Positions 11,401 to 25,833 are shown, counted from the first letter of the stretch. The stretch is DNA of 64,000 bases from Fistularia commersonii (GCA_037954325.1 JBBMNZ010000006.1:4804001-4868000), one strand, 5' to 3'. A program made the numbers and translations. The notes: generated by a model not told the origin, from the letters alone.

Positions 11401-11799
11401 TACACTGAATTTGACATATATTGTGCAGAATCTTGTCCTAAACAACATATTTCAACAGCAGAAACCAGCTTGATGAAATTCATTAGTTATTTCCAATCTG
11501 TATCAAAAACGCTTTTACTCGGTGAGATTAGCAGTTCTTTGAACAAATGGCTATATCTTTTGAACCTGTGGCTGGATTACACTGAATTTGAAATATATTG
11601 TGCAGAATCAAGTCCTAAACAACATGTTTCAACAACAGAAACCAGCTTCATGAAATTCATTAGTTATTTCCACTCTGTATCAAAAACGCTTTAACTCGGT
11701 GAGATTAGCACTTCTTTGAACGAATGGCTATATCTTTTGAACTTGTGGCTGGATTACACTGAATTTGAAATATATTGTGCAGAATCATGTCCTAAACAA
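8086..11799 (+). repeat. 3,708-bp higher-order repeat, copy 2
   Basis: Aligns to 3,670-7,383 at a constant offset of 4,416 bp with no net indel. Differences seen include 'cagtaacc' at 8,813, 'ggcttgatt' at 9,099, 'ggattagg' at 9,985 (which creates an in-frame TAG) and 'catgtttcaacaacag' near 11,623. Homology ends at about 11,800, where 'caactt' replaces 'caacat'. The copies are an estimated 99.7% identical by eye, so the duplication is recent. Confidence 0.85.
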
Positions 11800-14700
11800 C
11801 TTATTTCAACAGCAGAAACCAGCTTGATGAAATTCATTAGTTATTTCCACTCCGAATCAATTATGCTTAAACCCAGTGACATAAGCACTTATTGAACGAA
11901 TGGCTATATCTTTTGAACTTGTGGCTGGATTACACTGAATTTGAAATATATTGTGCAGAATCATGTCCTGAACAAGATATGTCAACAACAGAAACCAACT
12001 TGATGAAATTCAATAGGTATTTCCACTCTGAATCAAAAATGCTTCAACTCGGAGAAATAAGCACTTTTGAACGAATGGCTATATCTTTTGAACCTGTGGC
12101 TGGATTACACTGAATTTGACATATATTTTGCAGAATCATGTCCTTAACAACATATTTGAACAGCAGAAACCAACTTGATGAAATTCATTAGTTATTTCCT
12201 CTCCGAATTAAAAATGCTTCAACTCGGTGAGATAAGCACTTTTGAACGAATGGCTATATCTTTTGAACCTGTGGCTGGATTATATTGAATTTGACATATA
12301 TTGTGCAGAATCAAGTCCTGAACAACATATTTCAAAAGCAGAAACCAGCTTGATGAAATTCATTAGTTATTTCCACTCTGTATCGAACACGCTTCAACTC
12401 GGTGAGATTAGCACTTCTTTGAACGAATGGCTATATCTTTTGAACTTGTGGCTGGATTACACTGAATTTGACATATATTGTGCAGAATCATGTCCTAAAC
12501 AACATATTTCAACAGCAGAAATCAGCTTCATGAAATTCATGAGTTATTTCCAATCTGTATCAAAAACGCTTCAACTCGGAGAGATAAGCACTTTTTTGAA
12601 CGAATGGCAATATCTTTTGAACCTGTGGCTGGATTACAGTGAATTTGACATATATTGTGCAGGATCAAGTCCTAAACAACATATTTCAAAAGCAGAAACC
12701 AGCTTGATGAAATTCATTAGTTATTTCCACTCTGTATCAAAAACGCTTTAACTCAGTGAGATTAGCAGTTCTTTGAACGAATGGCTATATCTTTTGAACT
12801 TGTGGCTGGATTACACTGAATTTGAAATATATTGTGCAGAATCATGTCCTAAACAACTTATTTCAACAGCAGAAACCAGCTTGATGAAATTCATTAGTTA
12901 TTTCCACTCCGAATCAATTATGCTTCAACCCAGTGACATAAGCACTGATTGAACGAATGGCTATATCTTTTGAACTTGTGGCTGGATTACACTGAATTTG
13001 AAATATATTGTGCGGAATCATGTCCTGAACAAGATATGTCAACAACAGAAACCAGCTTGATGAAATTCAATAGGTATTTCCACTCCGAATCAAAAATGCT
13101 TCAACTCGGAGAGATAAGCACTTTTGAACGAATGGCTATATCTTTTGAACCTGTGGCTGGATTACACTGAATTCGACATATATTGTGCAAAATCTTGTCC
13201 TAAACAACATATTTCAACAGCCGAAACCAGTTTCATGAAATTCATTAGTTATTTCCACTTCGAATCAAAAACGCTTCAACTCGGACAGATAAGCACTTTT
13301 TTGAACGAATGGCAATATCTTTTGAACCTGTGGCTGGATTACACTGAATTTGACATATATTGTGCAGAATCATTTCCTAAACAACATATTTCAACAGCAG
13401 AAATCAGCTTCATGAAATTCATGAGTTATTTCCAATCTGTATCAAAAACGCCTCAACTCGGTGAGATAAGCACTTTTTTGAATGAATGGCAATATCTTTT
13501 GAACCTGTGGCTGGATTACACTGAATTTGACATATATTGTGCAGAATCTTTTCCTAAACAACATATTTCAACAGCAGAAACCAGCTTGATGAAATTCATT
13601 AGTTATTTCCAATCTGTATAAAAAACGCTTTAACTCGGTGAGATTAGCAGTTCTTTGAACAAATGGCTATATCTTTTGAACCTGTGGCTGGATTACACTG
13701 AATTTGAAATATATTGTGCAGAATCAAGTCCTAAACAACATATTTCAACAGCAGAAACCAGCTTGATGAAATTCATTAGTTATTTCCACTCTGTATCAAA
13801 AACGCTTTAACTCGGTGAGATTAGCAGTTCTTTGAACGAATGGCTATATCTTTTGAACTTGTGGCTGGATTACACTGAATTTGACATATAATGTGAAGAA
13901 ACATGTCCTAAACAACATATTTCAACAGCAGAAATCAGCTTCATGAAATTCATGAGTTATTTCCAATCTGTATCAAAAACGCCTCAACTCGGTGAGATAA
14001 GCACTTTTTTGAATAAATGCCTATATCTTTTGAACCTGTGGCTGGATTACGCTGACTTTGACATATATTGTGCAGAATCAAGTCCTAAACAACATATTTC
14101 AACAGCAGAAACCAGCTTCATGAAATTCATTAGTTATTTCCACTCTGTATCAAAAACGCTTTAACTCGGTGAAATTAGCACTTCTTTGAACGAATGGCTA
14201 TATCTTTTGAACTTGAGGCTGGATTACACTGAATTTGAAATATATTGTGCAGAATCATGTCCTAAACAACTTATTTCAACAGCAGAAACCAGCTTGATGA
14301 AATTCATTAGTTATTTCCACTCCGAATCAATTATGCTTCAACCCAGTGACATAAGCACTTATTGAACGAATGGCTATATCTTTTGAACTTGTGGCTGGAT
14401 TACACTGAATTTGACATATATTGTGCAGAATCATGTCCTGAACAAGATATGTCAACAACAGAAACCAACTTGATGAAATTCAATAGGTATTTCCACTCCG
14501 AATCAAAAATGCTTCAACTCGGAGAAATAAGCACTTTTGAACGAATGGCTATATCTTTTGAACCTGTGGCTGGATTACACTGAATTTGACATATATTTTG
14601 CAGAATCATGTCCTTAACAACATATTTCAACAGCAGAAACCAACTTGATGAAATTCATTAGTTATTTCCTCTCCGAATTAAAAATGCTTCAACTCGGTGA

Positions 14701-17206
14701 GATAAGCACTTTTGAACGAATGGCTATATCTTTTGAACCTGTGGCTGGATTACATTGAATTTGACATATATTGTGCAGAATCAAGTCCTGAACAACATAT
14801 TTCAAAAGCAGAAACCAGCTTGATGAAATTCATTAGTTATTTCCACTCTGTATCAAACACGCTTCAACTCGGTGAGATTAGCACTTCTTTGAACGAATGG
14901 CTATATCTTTTGAACTTGTGGTTGTATTACACTGAATTTGACATATATTGTGCAGAATCATGTCCTAAACAACATATTTCAACAGCAGAAATCAGCTTCA
15001 TGAAATTCATGAGTTATTTCCAATCTGTATCAAAAACGCTTCAACTCGGACAGATAAGCACTTTTTTGAAAGAATGGCAATATCTTTTGAACCTGTGGCT
15101 GGATTACAGTGAATTTGACATATATTGTGCAGAATCAAGTCCTAAACAACACATTTCAAAAGCAGAAACCAGCTTGATGAAATTAATTAGTTATTTCCAC
15201 TCTGTATCAAAAACGCTTTAACTCAGTGAGATAAGCACTTTTTTGAATGAATGGCTATATCTTTTGAACCTGTGGCTGGATTACGCTGAATTTGACATAT
15301 ATTGTGCAGAATCATGTCCTAAACAACTTATTTCAACAGCAGAAACCAGCTTGATGAAATTCATTAGTTATTTCCACTCCGAATCAATTATGCTTCAAAC
15401 CAGTGATATAAGCACTTATTGAACGAATGGCTATATCTTTTGAACTTGTGGCTGGATTACACTGAATTTGACATATATTGTGCGGAATCATGTCCTGAAC
15501 AAGATATGTCAACAACAGAAACCAGCTTGATGAAATTCAATAGGTATTTCCACTCCGAATCAAAAATGCTTCAACTCGGAGAGATAAGCACTTTTGAACG
15601 AATGGCTATATCTTTTGAACCTGTGGCTGGATTACACTGAATTTGACATATATTGTGCAGAATCTTGTCCTAAACAACATATTTCAACAGCCGAAACCAG
15701 TTTCATGAAATTCATTAGTTATTTCCACTCCGAATCAAAAACGCTTCCACTCGGACAGATAAGCACTTTTTTGAATGAATGGCAATATCTTTTGAACCTG
15801 TGGCTGGATTACACTGAATTTGACATATATTGTGCAGAATCAAGTCCTAAACAACATATTTCAACAGCAGAAACCAGCTTGATGAAATTCATTAGTTATT
15901 TCCACTCTGTATCAAAAACGCTTAAACTCGGTGAGATTAGCAGTTCTTTGAACGAATGGCTATATCTTTTGAACTTGTGGCTGGATTACACTGAATTTGA
16001 CATATAATGTGCAGAATCATGTCCTACACAACATATTTCAACAGCAGAAATCAGCTTCATGAAATTCATGAGTTATTTCCAATCTGTATCAAAAACGCCT
16101 CAACTCGGTGAGATAAGCACTTTTTTGAATAAATGCCTATGTCTTTTGAACCTGTGGCTGGATTACGCTGACTTTGACATATATTGTGCAGAATCAAGTC
16201 CTAAACAACATATTTCAACAGCAGAAACCAGCTTCATGAAATTCATTAGTTATTTCCACTCTGTATCAAAAACGCTTCAACTCGGACAGATAAGCACTTT
16301 TTTGAACGAATGGCTATATCTTTTGAACTTGAGGCTGGATTACACTGAATTTGAAATATATTGTGCAGAATCATGTCCTAAACAACTTATTTCAACAGCA
16401 GAAACCAGCTTGATGAAATTCATTAGTTATTTCCACTCCGAATCAATTATGCTTCAATCCAGTGACATAAGCACTTATTGAACGAATGGCTATATCTTTT
16501 GAACTTGTGGCTGGATTACACTGAATTTGACATATATTGTGCAGAATCATGTCCTGAACAAGATATGTCAACAACAGAAACCAACTTGATGAAATTCAAT
16601 AGGTATTTCCACTCCGAATCAAAAATGCTTCAACTCGGAGAAATAAGCACTTTTGAACGAATGGCTATATCTTTTGAACCTGTGGCTGGATTACACTGAA
16701 TTTGACATATATTTTGCAGAATCATGTCCTGAACAACATATTTCAACAGCAGAAACCAACTTGATGAAATTCATTAGTTATTTCCTCTCCGAATTAAAAA
16801 TGCTTCAACTCGGTGAGATAAGCACTTTTGAACGAATGGCTATATCTTTTGAACCTGTGGCTGGATTACATTGAATTTGACATATATTGTGCAGAATCAA
16901 GTCCTGAACAACATATTTCAAAAGCAGAAACCAGCTTGATGAAATTCATTAGTTATTTCCACTCTGTATCAAACACGCTTCAACTCGGTGAGATTAGCAC
17001 TTCTTTGAACGAATGGCTATATCTTTTGAACTTGTGGCTGGATTACACTGAATTTGACATATATTGTGCAGAATCATGTCCTAAACAACATATTTCAACA
17101 GCAGAAATCAGCTTCATGAAATTCATGAGTTATTTCCAATCTGTATCAAAAACGCTTCAACTCGGACAGATAAGCACTTTTTTGAACGAATGGCAATATC
17201 TTTTGA
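11640..17206 (+). repeat. Interleaved HOR copies offset by 2,470 and 2,116 bp
   Basis: Sequence at 11,640-13,365 matches 14,110-15,835 at +2,470 bp (14 monomers), including a signature dimer plus the second 175-bp subtype ('cctctccgaatta'). Sequence at about 13,730-15,090 matches 15,846-17,206 at +2,116 bp (12 monomers). Copies differ more than in the neighbouring 3,708-bp pair; for example 'cacttcgaatc' at 13,258 is 'cactccgaatc' at 15,728, and 'tatgtccttaac' becomes 'tgtcctgaac' near 16,727. This points to an older event. The unit boundaries are approximate. Confidence 0.7.
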
Positions 17207-18197
17207 ACCTGTGGCTGGATTACACTGAATTTGACATATATTGTGCAGAATCTTGTCCTAAACAACATATTTCAACAGCAGAAACCAGCTTGATGAAATT
17301 CATTAGTTATTTCCAATCTGTATCAAAAACGCTTTAACTCGGTGAGATTAGCAGTTCTTTGAACAAATGGCTATATCTTTTGAACCTGTGGCTGGATTAC
17401 ACTGAATTTGACATATATTGTGCAGAATCAAGTCCTAAACAACATATTTCAACAGCAGAAACCAGCTTGATGAAATTCATTAGTTATTTCCACTCTGTAT
17501 CAAAAACGCTTCCACTCGGACAGATAAGCACTTTTTTGAATGAATGGCAATATCTTTTGAACCTGTGGCTGGATTACACTGAATTTGACATATATTGTGC
17601 AGAATCAAGTCCTAAACAACATATTTCAACAGCAGAAACCAGCTTGATGAAATTCATTAGTTATTTCCATTCTGTATCAAATACGCTTATACTCGGTGAG
17701 ATTAGCAGTTCTTTGAACAAATGGCTATATCTTTTGAACCTGTGGCTGGATTACACTGAATTTGAAATATATTGTGCAGAATCATGTCCTAAACAACTTA
17801 TTAAACAGCAGAAACCAGCTTGATGAAATTCATTACTTATTTCCACTACGAATCAATTATGCTTCAACCCAGTGGCATAAGCACTTATTGAACGAATGGC
17901 TATATCTTTTGAACTTGTGGCTGGATTACACTGAATTTTACATATATTGTGCGGAATCATGTCCTGAACAAAATATGTCAACAACAGAAACCAGCTTGAT
18001 GAAATTCAATAGGTATTTCCACTCCGAATCAAAAATGCTTCAACTTGGAGAGATAAGCACTTTTGAACGAATGGCTATATCTTTTGAACCTGTGGCTGGA
18101 TTACACTGAATTTGACATATATTGTGCAGAATCAAGTCCTAAACAACATATTTCAACAGCAGAAACCAGCTTGATGAAATTCATTAGTTATTTCCAA
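17207..18197 (+). repeat. Satellite monomers between HOR blocks, first 'cttattaaacag' variant
   Basis: Ordinary 177-bp monomers, then a signature dimer (175-bp member near 18,003). The monomer near 17,790 carries a one-base deletion, 'cttattaaacagcag' instead of 'cttatttcaacagcag'. That variant then recurs at about 18,325, 19,382, 20,439 and 20,967, so this stretch is linked to the 1,057-bp array that follows. No other content is seen. Confidence 0.75.
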
Positions 18198-20773
18198 TCT
18201 GTATCAAAAACGCTTTAACTCGGTGAGATTAGCAGTTCTTTGAACAAATGGCTATATCTTTTGAACCTGTGGCTGGATTACACTGAATTTGAAATATATT
18301 GTGCAGAATCATGTCCTAAACAACTTATTAAACAGCAGAAACCAGCTTGATGAAATTCATTACTTATTTCCACTACGAATCAATTATCCTTCAACCCAGT
18401 GACATAAGCACTTACTGAACGAATGGCTATATCTTTTGAACTTGTGGCTGGATTACACTGAATTTTACATATATTGTGCGGAATCATGTCCTGAACAAAA
18501 TATGTCAACAACAGAAACCAGCTTGATGAAATTCAATAGGTATTTCCACTCCGAATCAAAAATGCTTCAACTCGGAGAGATAAGCACTTTTGAACGAATG
18601 GCTATATCTTTTGAACCTGTGGCTGGATTACACTGAATTTGACATATATTGTGCAGAATCTTGTCCTAAAGAACATATTTCAACAGCCGAAACCAGTTTC
18701 ATGAAATTCATTAGTTATTTCCACTCCGAATTAAAAACGCTTCCACTCGGACAGATAAGCACTTTTTTGAATGAATGGCAATATCTTTTGAACCTGTGGC
18801 TGGATTACACTGAATTTGACATATATTGCGCAGAATCAAGTCCTAAAAAACATATTTCAACAGCAGAAACCAGCTTGATGAACTTCATTAGTTATTTCCA
18901 CTCTGTATCAAAAACGCTTTAACTCGGTGAGATTAGCACTTCTTTGAACGAATGGCTATATCTTTTGAATTTCTGGCTGGATTACACTGAATTTGACATA
19001 TATTGTGCAGAATCATGTCCTAAACAACTTATTTCAACAGCAGAAACCAGCTTGATGAAATTCATTACTTATTTCCACTACGAATCAATTATGCTTCAAC
19101 CCAGTGACATAAGCACTTATTGAACGAATGGCTATATCTTTTGAACTTGTGGCTGGATTACACTGAATTTTACATATATTGTGCGGAATCATGTCCTGAA
19201 CAAAATATGTCAACAACAGAAACCAGCTTGATGAAATTCATTAGTTATTTCCATTCTGTATCAAAAACGCTTTAACTCGGTGAGATTAGCAGTTCTTTGA
19301 ACAAATGGCTATATCTTTTGAACCTGTGGCTGGATTACACTGAATTTGAAATATATTGTGCAGAATCATGTCCTAAACAACTTATTAAACAGCAGAAACC
19401 AGCTTGATGAAATTCATTACTTATTTCCACTACGAATCAATTATCCTTCAACCCAGTGACATAAGCACTTACTGAACGAATGGCTATATCTTTTGAACTT
19501 GTGGCTGGATTACACTGAATTTTACATATATTGTGCGGAATCATGTCCTGAACAAAATATGTCAACAACAGAAACCAGCTTGATGAAATTCAATAGGTAT
19601 TTCCACTCCGAATCAAAAATGCTTCAACTCGGAGAGATAAGCACTTTTGAACGAATGGCTATATCTTTTGAACCTGTGGCTGGATTACACTGAATTTGAC
19701 ATATATTGTGCAGAATCTTGTCCTAAAGAACATATTTCAACAGCCGAAACCAGTTTCATGAAATTCATTAGTTATTTCCACTCCGAATTAAAAACGCTTC
19801 CACTCGGACAGATAAGCACTTTTTTGAATGAATGGCAATATCTTTTGAACCTGTGGCTGGATTACACTGAATTTGACATATATTGCGCAGAATCAAGTCC
19901 TAAAAAACATATTTCAACAGCAGAAACCAGCTTGATGAACTTCATTAGTTATTTCCACTCTGTATCAAAAACGCTTTAACTCGGTGAGATTAGCACTTCT
20001 TTGAACGAATGGCTATATCTTTTGAATTTCTGGCTGGATTACACTGAATTTGACATATATTGTGCAGAATCATGTCCTAAACAACTTATTTCAACAGCAG
20101 AAACCAGCTTGATGAAATTCATTACTTATTTCCACTACGAATCAATTATGCTTCAACCCAGTGACATAAGCACTTATTGAACGAATGGCTATATCTTTTG
20201 AACTTGTGGCTGGATTACACTGAATTTTACATATATTGTGCGGAATCATGTCCTGAACAAAATATGTCAACAACAGAAACCAGCTTGATGAAATTCATTA
20301 GTTATTTCCATTCTGTATCAAAAACGCTTTAACTCGGTGAGATTAGCAGTTCTTTGAACAAATGGCTATATCTTTTGAACCTGTGGCTGGATTACACTGA
20401 ATTTGAAATATATTGTGCAGAATCATGTCCTAAACAACTTATTAAACAGCAGAAACCAGCTTGATGAAATTCATTACTTATTTCCACTACGAATCAATTA
20501 TGCTCCAACCCAGTGACATAAGCACTTATTGAACGAATGGCTATATCTTTTGAACTTGTGGCTGGATTACACTGAATTTTACATATATTGTGCGGAATCA
20601 TGTCCTGAACAAAATATGTCAACAACAGAAACCAGCTTGATGAAATTCAATAGGTATTTCCACTCCGAATCAAAAATGCTTCAACTCGGAGAGATAAGCA
20701 CTTTTGAACGAATGGCTATATCTTTTGAACCTGTGGCTGGATTACACTGAATTTGACATATATTGTGCAGAAT
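18198..20773 (+). repeat. 1,057-bp (6-monomer) higher-order repeat, ~2.4 copies
   Basis: Copy 1 spans 18,198-19,254, copy 2 spans 19,255-20,311, and a partial copy 3 runs to about 20,773, where 'aatcttgtcc' is replaced by 'aatcaagtcc'. Copies 1 and 2 share 'ttatccttcaaccc', 'cttactgaacg', 'cctaaagaacat' and 'cctaaaaaacat'. Copy 3 reads 'ttatgctccaaccc' and 'cttattgaacg'. The 1,057-bp length equals six monomers minus five bases: two 176-bp junctions, one 175-bp monomer and one base lost in 'cttattaaacag'. It is therefore not a multiple of three. Confidence 0.85.
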
Positions 20774-21305
20774 CAAGTCCTAAACAACATATTTCAACAG
20801 CAGAAACCAGCTTGATGAAATTCATTAGTTATTTCCAATCTGTATCAAAAACGCTTTAACTCGGTGAGATTAGCAGTTCTTTGAACAAATGGTTATATCT
20901 TTTGAACCTGTGGCTGGATTACACTGAATTTGAAACATATTGTGCAGAATCATGTCCTAAACAACTTATTAAACAGCAGAAACCAGCTTGATGAAATTCA
21001 TTACTTATTTCCACTACGAATCAATTATGCTTCAACCCAGTGACATAAGCACTTATTGAAGGAATGGCTATATCTTTTGAACTTGTGGCTGGATTACACT
21101 GAATTTTACATATATTGTGCGGAATCATGTCCTGAACAAAATATGTCAACAACAGAAACCAGCTTGATGAAATTCAATAGGTATTTCCACTCCGAATCAA
21201 AAATGCTTCAACTCGGAGAGATAAGCACTTTTGAACGAATGGCTATATTTTTTGAACTTGTGGCTGGATTACACTGAATTTGACATATAATGTGCAGAAT
21301 CATTT
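20774..21305 (+). repeat. 3-monomer (527-bp) partial duplication
   Basis: The signature dimer whose 175-bp member starts near 20,644 is repeated 527 bp later near 21,171, with a 'cttattaaacag' variant before each (about 20,439 and 20,967). The second copy has 'gaaggaatgg' at 21,058 and 'tattttttgaacttg' at 21,245 as private changes. The 527-bp spacing is also seen between 17,888 and 18,415, so the 3-mer is a recurring recombination length here. Confidence 0.7.
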
Positions 21306-24300
21306 CCTAAACAACATATTTCAACAGCAGAAACCAGCTTGATGAAATTCATTAGTTATTTCCACTCTGTATCAAAAACGCTTTAACTCGGTGAGATTAG
21401 CAGTTCTTTGAACAAATGGCTATATTTTTTGAACTTGTGGCTGGATTACACTGAATTTGACATATAATGTGCAGAATCATTTCCTAAACAACATATTTCA
21501 ACAGCAGAAATCAGCTTCATGAAATTCATGAGTTATTTCCAATCTGTATCAAAAACGCCTCAACTCGGTGAGATAAGCACTTTTTTGAATGAATGGCAAT
21601 ATCTTTTGAACCTGTGGCTGGATTACACTGAATTTGACATATATTGTGCAGAATCTTGTCCTAAAAAACATATTTCAACAGCAGAAACCAGCTTGATGAA
21701 ATTCATTAGTTATTTCCAATCTGTATCAAAAACGCTTTAACTCGGTGAGATTAGCAGTTCTTTGAACAAATGGCTATATCTTTTGAACCTGTGGCTGGAT
21801 TACACTGAATTTGACATATATTGTGCAGAATCTTGTCCTAAACAACATATTTCAACAGCCGAAACCAGTTTCATGAAATTCATTAGTTATTTCCACTCCG
21901 AATCAAAAACGCTTCCACTCGGACAGATAAGCACTTTTTTGAATGAATGGCAATATCTTTTGAACCTGTGGCTGGATTACACTGAATTTGACATATATTG
22001 CGCAGAATCAAGTCCTAAAAAACATATTTCAACAGCAGAAACCAGCTTGATGAACTTCATTAGTTATTTCCACTCTGTATCAAAAACGCTTAAACTCGGT
22101 GAGATTAGCACTTCTTTGAACGAATGGCTATATCTTTTGAATTTCTGGCTGGATTACACTGAATTTGACATATATTGTGCAGAATCATGTCCTAAACAAC
22201 TTATTTCAACAGCAGAAACCAGCTTGATGAAATTCAATAGGTATTTCCACTCCGAATCAAAAATGCTTCAACTCGGAGTGATAAGCACTTTTGAACGAAT
22301 GGCAATATCTTTTGAACCTGTGGCTGGATTACACTGAATTTGACATATATTGTGCAGAATCAAGTCCTAAACAACATATTTCAACAGCAGAAACCAGCTT
22401 GATGAAATTCATTAGTTATTTCCAATCTGTATCAAAAACGCTTTAACTGGGTGAGATTAGCAGTTCTTTGAACAAATGGCTATATCTTTTGAACCTGTGG
22501 CTGGATTACACTGAATTTGAAATATATTGTGCAGAATCATGTCCTAAACAACTTATTTCAACAGCAGAAACCAGCTTGATGAAATTCATTACTTATTTCC
22601 ACTACGAATCAATTATGCTTCAACCCAGTGACATAAGCACTTATTGAACGAATGGCTATATCTTTTGAACTTGTGGCTGGATTACACTGAATTTTACATA
22701 TATTGTGCGGAATCATGTCCTGAACAAAATATGTCAACAACAGAAACCAGCTTGATGAAATTCAAGAGGTATTTCCACTCCGAATCAAAAATGCTTCAAC
22801 TCGGAGTGATAAGCACTTTTGAACGAATGGCTTTATCTTTTGAACCTGTGGCTGGATTACACTGAATTTGACATATATTGTGCAGAATCTTGTCCTAAAC
22901 AACATATTTCAACAGCCGAAACCAGTTTCATGAAATTCATTAGTTATTTCCACTTCGAATCAAAAACGCTTCAACTCGGACAGATAAGCACTTTTTTGAA
23001 CGAATGGCAATATCTTTTGAACCTGTGGCTGGATTACACTGAATTTGACATATATTGTGCAGAATCAAGTCCTAAACAACATATTTCAACAGCAGAAACC
23101 AGCTTGATGAAATTCATTAGTTATTTCCACTCTGTATCAAAAACGCTTTAACTCGGTGAGATTAGCAGTTCTTTGAACAAATGGCTATATTTTTTGAACT
23201 TGTGGCTGGATTACACTGAATTTGACATATAATGTGCAGAATCATTTCCTAAACAACATATTTCAACAGCAGAAATCAGCTTCATGAAATTCATGAGTTA
23301 TTTCCAATCTGTATCAAAAACGCCTCAACTCGGTGAGATAAGCACTTTTTTGAATGAATGGCAATATCTTTTGAACCTGTGGCTGGATTACACTGAATTT
23401 GACATATATTGTGCAGAATCTTGTCCTAAACAACATATTTCAACAGCAGAAACCAGCTTGATGAAATTCATTAGTTATTTCCAATCTGTATCAAAAACGC
23501 TTTAACTCGGTGAGATTAGCAGTTCTTTGAACAAATGGCTATATCTTTTGAACCTGTGGCTGGATTACACTGAATTTGACATATATTGTGCAGAATCTTG
23601 TCCTAAACAACATATTTCAACAGCCGAAACCAGTTTCATGAAATTCATTAGTTATTTCCACTCCGAATCAAAAACGCTTCCACTCGGACAGATAAGCACT
23701 TTTTTGAATGAATGGCAATATCTTTTGAACCTGTGGCTGGATTACACTGAATTTGACATATATTGCGCAGAATCAAGTCCTAAAAAACATATTTCAACAG
23801 CAGAAACCAGCTTGATGAACTTCATTAGTTATTTCCACTCTGTATCAAAAACGCTTAAACTCGGTGAGATTAGCACTTCTTTGAACGAATGGCTATATCT
23901 TTTGAATTTCTGGCTGGATTACACTGAATTTGACATATAATGTGCAGAATCATGTCCTAAACAACTTATTTCAACAGCAGAAACCAGCTTGATGAAATTC
24001 AATAGGTATTTCCACTCCGAATCAAAAATGCTTCAACTCGGAGTGATAAGCACTTTTGAACGAATGGCAATATCTTTTGAACCTGTGGCTGGATTACACT
24101 GAATTTGACATATATTGTGCAGAATCAAGTCCTAAACAACATATTTCAACAGCAGAAACCAGCTTGATGAAATTCATTAGTTATTTCCAATCTGTATCAA
24201 AAACGCTTTAACTGGGTGAGATTAGCAGTTCTTTGAACAAATGGCTATATCTTTTGAACCTGTGGCTGGATTACACTGAATTTGAAATATATTGTGCAGA

Positions 24301-25833
24301 ATCATGTCCTAAACAACTTATTTCAACAGCAGAAACCAGCTTGATGAAATTCATTACTTATTTCCACTACGAATCAATTATGCTTCAACCCAGTGACATA
24401 AGCACTTATTGAACGAATGGCTATATCTTTTGAACTTGTGGCTGGATTACACTGAATTTTACATATATTGTGCGGAATCATGTCCTGAACAAAATATGTC
24501 AACAACAGAAACCAGCTTGATGAAATTCAATAGGTATTTCCACTCCGAATCAAAAATGCTTCAACTCGGAGTGATAAGCACTTTTGAACGAATGGCTTTA
24601 TCTTTTGAACCTGTGGCTGGATTACACTGAATTTGACATATATTGTGCAGAATCTTGTCCTAAACAACATATTTCAACAGCCGAAACCAGTTTCATGAAA
24701 TTCATTAGTTATTTCCACTTCGAATCAAAAACGCTTCAACTCGGACAGATAAGCACTTTTTTGAACGAATGGCAATATCTTTTGAACCTGTGGCTGGATT
24801 ACACTGAATTTGACATATATTGTGCAGAATCAAGTCCTAAACAACATATTTCAACAGCAGAAACCAGCTTGATGAAATTCATTAGTTATTTCCACTCTGT
24901 ATCAAAAACGCTTTAACTCGGTGAGATTAGCAGTTCTTTGAACGAATTGCTATATTTTTTGAACTTGTGGCTGGATTACACTGAATTTGACATATAATGT
25001 GCAGAATCATTTCCTAAACAACATATTTCAACAGCAGAAATCAGCTTCATGAAATTCATGAGTTATTTCCAATCTGTATCAAAAACGCCTCAACTCGGTG
25101 AGATAAGCACTTTTTTGAATGAATGGCAATATCTTTTGAACCTGTGGCTGGATTACACTGAATTTGACATATATTGTGCAGAATCTTGTCCTAAACAACA
25201 TATTTCAACAGCAGAAACCAGCTTGATGAAATTCATTAGTTATTTCCAATCTGTATCAAAAACGCTTTAACTCGGTGAGATTAGCAGTTCTTTGAACAAA
25301 TGGCTTTATCTTTTGAACCTGTGGCTGGATTACACTGAATTTGACATATATTGTGCAGAATCTTGTCCTAAACAACATATTTCAACAGCCGAAACCAGTT
25401 TCATGAAATTCATTAGTTATTTCCACTCCGAATCAAAAACGCTTCCACTCGGACAGATAAGCACTTTTTTGAATGAATGGCAATATCTTTTGAACCTGTG
25501 GCTGGATTACACTGAATTTGACATATATTGCGCAAAATCAAGTCCTAAAAAACATATTTCAACAGCAGAAACCAGCTTGATGAACTTCATTAGTTATTTC
25601 CACTCTGTATCAAAAACGCTTAAACTCGGTGAGATTAGCACTTCTTTGAACGAATGGCTATATCTTTTGAATTTCTGGCTGGATTACACTGAATTTGACA
25701 TATATTGTGCAGAATCATGTCCTAAACAACTTATTTCAACAGCAGAAACCAGCTTGATGAAATTCAATAGGTATTTCCACTCCGAATCAAAAATGCTTCA
25801 ACTCGGAGTGATAAGCACTTTTGAACGAATGGC
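21306..25833 (+). repeat. 1,765-bp (10-monomer) higher-order repeat, ~2.6 copies
   Basis: Copy 1 is 21,306-23,070, copy 2 is 23,071-24,835, and partial copy 3 is 24,836-25,833. The third copy ends where 'gaatggcaatatc' becomes 'gaatggctttatc'. Private shared marks include 'cctaaaaaacat', 'attgcgcag', 'cttgatgaacttcattag', 'tttctggctgg' and 'ggagtgataag'. Copy 2 alone has 'catataatg' at 23,934, an in-frame stop. Each copy holds a recombinant monomer in which a 'cttatttcaacag' half leads directly into 'caataggtatttcc' (22,230; 23,995; 25,760), skipping the 176-bp monomer. Confidence 0.87.

Noticed and set aside
13250..13280. Full CENP-B box in 'cttcgaatcaaaaacgcttc' on the + strand
   Set aside because: TTCG and the central A are present, but the next CG falls two bases too far along and CGGG is absent. 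It occurs in one subtype only.
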